Assembly (NCBI RefSeq): GCF_016863495.1
Contig: NZ_BOOZ01000054.1
Coordinates: 1-42,593, forward strand
Direction of reading: 5' to 3'
Length of the DNA stretch: 42,593 nt
Origin: Micromonospora andamanensis
Lineage (GTDB): Bacteria; Actinomycetota; Actinomycetes; Mycobacteriales; Micromonosporaceae
Part shown: positions 42,578 through 42,593 of the stretch, in pieces
How positions within the stretch are numbered: position 1 is the stretch's first letter
How the letters are laid out: each line of letters begins with the position of its first letter
Made by a program: the position numbers and the translations under genes
The notes under the pieces: model-generated
Database searches by the model: none
Told to the model about the DNA's origin: nothing
What the model saw: the letters and a program-made list of their open reading frames with translations, nothing else

Positions 42578-42593
42578 CCCCGGGGGCTAAGGC

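Noticed and set aside
1..42593. tRNA, rRNA, CRISPR array, replication origin
   Set aside because: None seen by eye; no regularly spaced repeats and no cloverleaf-like segment noticed. A tRNA or covariance scan was not possible.

Overview
The window is GC-rich DNA (third codon positions nearly all G or C) with GTG and TTG starts, ATGA and TGATG gene overlaps, Tat/Sec-exported giant proteins, SigE-family sigma factors and pSAM2-type integrative-element genes. Together these indicate a filamentous actinomycete. A Micromonosporaceae-like host is my best guess, but this is inference from gene style only.

Layout. 1-2158: the end of an NmrA/SDR-type NAD(P)-binding protein, translationally coupled to a DHA2-type MFS exporter. 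2254-3530: a graveyard of decayed genes, made of an IS3-family OrfA remnant with its terminal repeat, a frameshifted MerR regulator tail, and a second IS3 OrfA remnant on the minus strand. 3729-15095: secreted-protein block, with an unassigned 307-aa protein, a 1387-aa exported LamG/DNRLRE-like protein and a 2031-aa exported RHS/YD-repeat protein whose last ~250 residues I cannot assign. 15586-17305: a Tat-exported PIG-L deacetylase and a probably leaderless metallo-beta-lactamase-fold hydrolase. 17306-18050: transposase fragments. 18131-20064: SigE-family sigma factor plus membrane partner. 20186-21145: an intact IS5-family element. 21984-25310: exported subtilase. 25480-25640: IS110-like tail. 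25725-27200 (-): polytopic membrane protein. 27434-28886 (-): ECF sigma factor plus membrane partner. 28970-29203: another transposase scrap and a third copy of the IS3 terminal repeat.

29586-37330 is the most interesting part. A polar-amino-acid type binding protein, a natural permease-ATPase fusion and a short amidase run tightly coupled. They converge on a LysR regulator, which is itself divergent from a cysteine-desulfurase-like PLP enzyme, an ectoine-synthase (EctC) homologue and a CoA-acylating methylmalonate-semialdehyde dehydrogenase. There is no ectA or ectB nearby. I read this as a LysR-controlled uptake and conversion locus for a small nitrogenous compound, possibly a cyclic amidine or ectoine-like solute. 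The substrate is unknown.

37808-39756 (-) is a third sigma-factor/membrane-partner pair (SigE-family plus a two-TM beta-propeller protein). 39928-40875 is an IS5-family (IS427-like) element with a two-frame transposase. It abuts a small zinc-ribbon gene that has lost its start, a frameshifted small gene and a truncated C5 DNA methyltransferase, together the stump of an actinomycete integrative element. The window closes with a VOC/glyoxalase-fold protein on the minus strand. No tRNA, rRNA or CRISPR array was seen.
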